Made by a program: the position numbers and the translations under genes
Source of the DNA: an uncultured Clostridia bacterium
Lineage (GTDB): Bacteria; Bacillota; Clostridia; TANB77; CAG-508
Direction of reading: 5' to 3'
DNA: 48,577 bases
Assembly: GCA_944387545.1 (NCBI GenBank)
Contig: CALXFE010000010.1
Coordinates: forward strand, 1-48,577
Shown: in pieces, positions 48,391 through 48,577 of the stretch
Numbering within the stretch: position 1 is the stretch's first letter
Layout: each line of letters starts with the position of its first letter
The notes under the pieces: generated by a model
Seen by the model: only the letters and a program-made list of their open reading frames with translations
Database searches by the model: none
What the model was told of the DNA's origin: nothing

Positions 48391-48577
48391 CTTTCCTCCA
48401 TAAAATTCCATTTTTTTATTACATAAATGATAATTATTGCTTTTCTTTTCTTTGCAAATTATATCATTTATCCCTAAATAAGTAAAGGTTGTTAGCATAT
48501 AAAGATAGCATAAATTTTTAGTAGGATTTCTCTTCATTAAAATCTTGAACTGACTTTGTTTCTTGATTTTTGAGATT

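Overview
The window looks like a low-GC, spore-forming member of the Clostridia, probably an uncultured gut lineage. The DNA is AT-rich. It encodes sporulation and germination proteins (YtxC, the germination protease Gpr, an SspH-type spore protein), a PolC-type replicative polymerase, a single-chain glycyl-tRNA synthetase behind a T-box, RemA/DUF370 and many prepilin-like proteins with a Clostridia-style N-terminus. Nothing in the sequence allows a species name.

Layout. The left end holds the first codons of lexA, a nested palindromic repeat and a NUDIX hydrolase. Bases 1074-4708 are a cluster of three prepilin-like surface genes (one full, one needing a frame change, one truncated). Bases 5064-8679 carry DUF4912, a GH57 branching enzyme and ytxC. 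Bases 8749-14684 carry a membrane protein, gpr, a small foreign-looking gene, uvrA and another small gene. Bases 14792-19068 are a heterodimeric ABC exporter behind an AraC/GyrI regulator. Bases 19212-22874 are the gmk-rpoZ-remA-yicC group with rsmE. An alpha-amylase, a small gene and a thioesterase follow, then a fourth prepilin and a 1606-residue PolC. After that come a U32 peptidase, an RNHCP protein, a nucleoside kinase, sspH, an ABC-F ATPase, glyS with its T-box, tRNA-Trp, an M23 peptidase, a zinc-ribbon protein, efp, an M24 peptidase, a prepilin peptidase, a YqeG phosphatase, a metallophosphoesterase and tsaD.

Most striking observation. Eight genes (a prepilin, uvrA, an ABC exporter subunit, yicC, alpha-amylase, a second prepilin, polC and an M23 peptidase) each appear frameshifted. 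All eight breaks fall on an in-frame CGG codon. In every case skipping the C and reading the next triplet (GGA, GGT or GGG) as glycine restores the frame; where the family sequence is clear (polC, uvrA, prepilins, M23, amylase) glycine is the expected residue. I found no in-frame CGG elsewhere in any conserved gene, although out-of-frame CGG is common. The only other in-frame CGG codons are in two short unrecognised genes with unlike codon use. This pattern fits systematic +1 decoding of CGGN as glycine better than random mutation or sequencing error.

Second system. Two prepilin C-termini (about 1161-1284 and 2653-2775) differ almost only at first and second codon positions between identical flanks. 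This is the mark of a diversity-generating retroelement; no reverse transcriptase or template is in the window. A family of REP/REPIN-like palindromes is scattered between genes, and a (GT)17 tract lies in the leader of the fourth prepilin.
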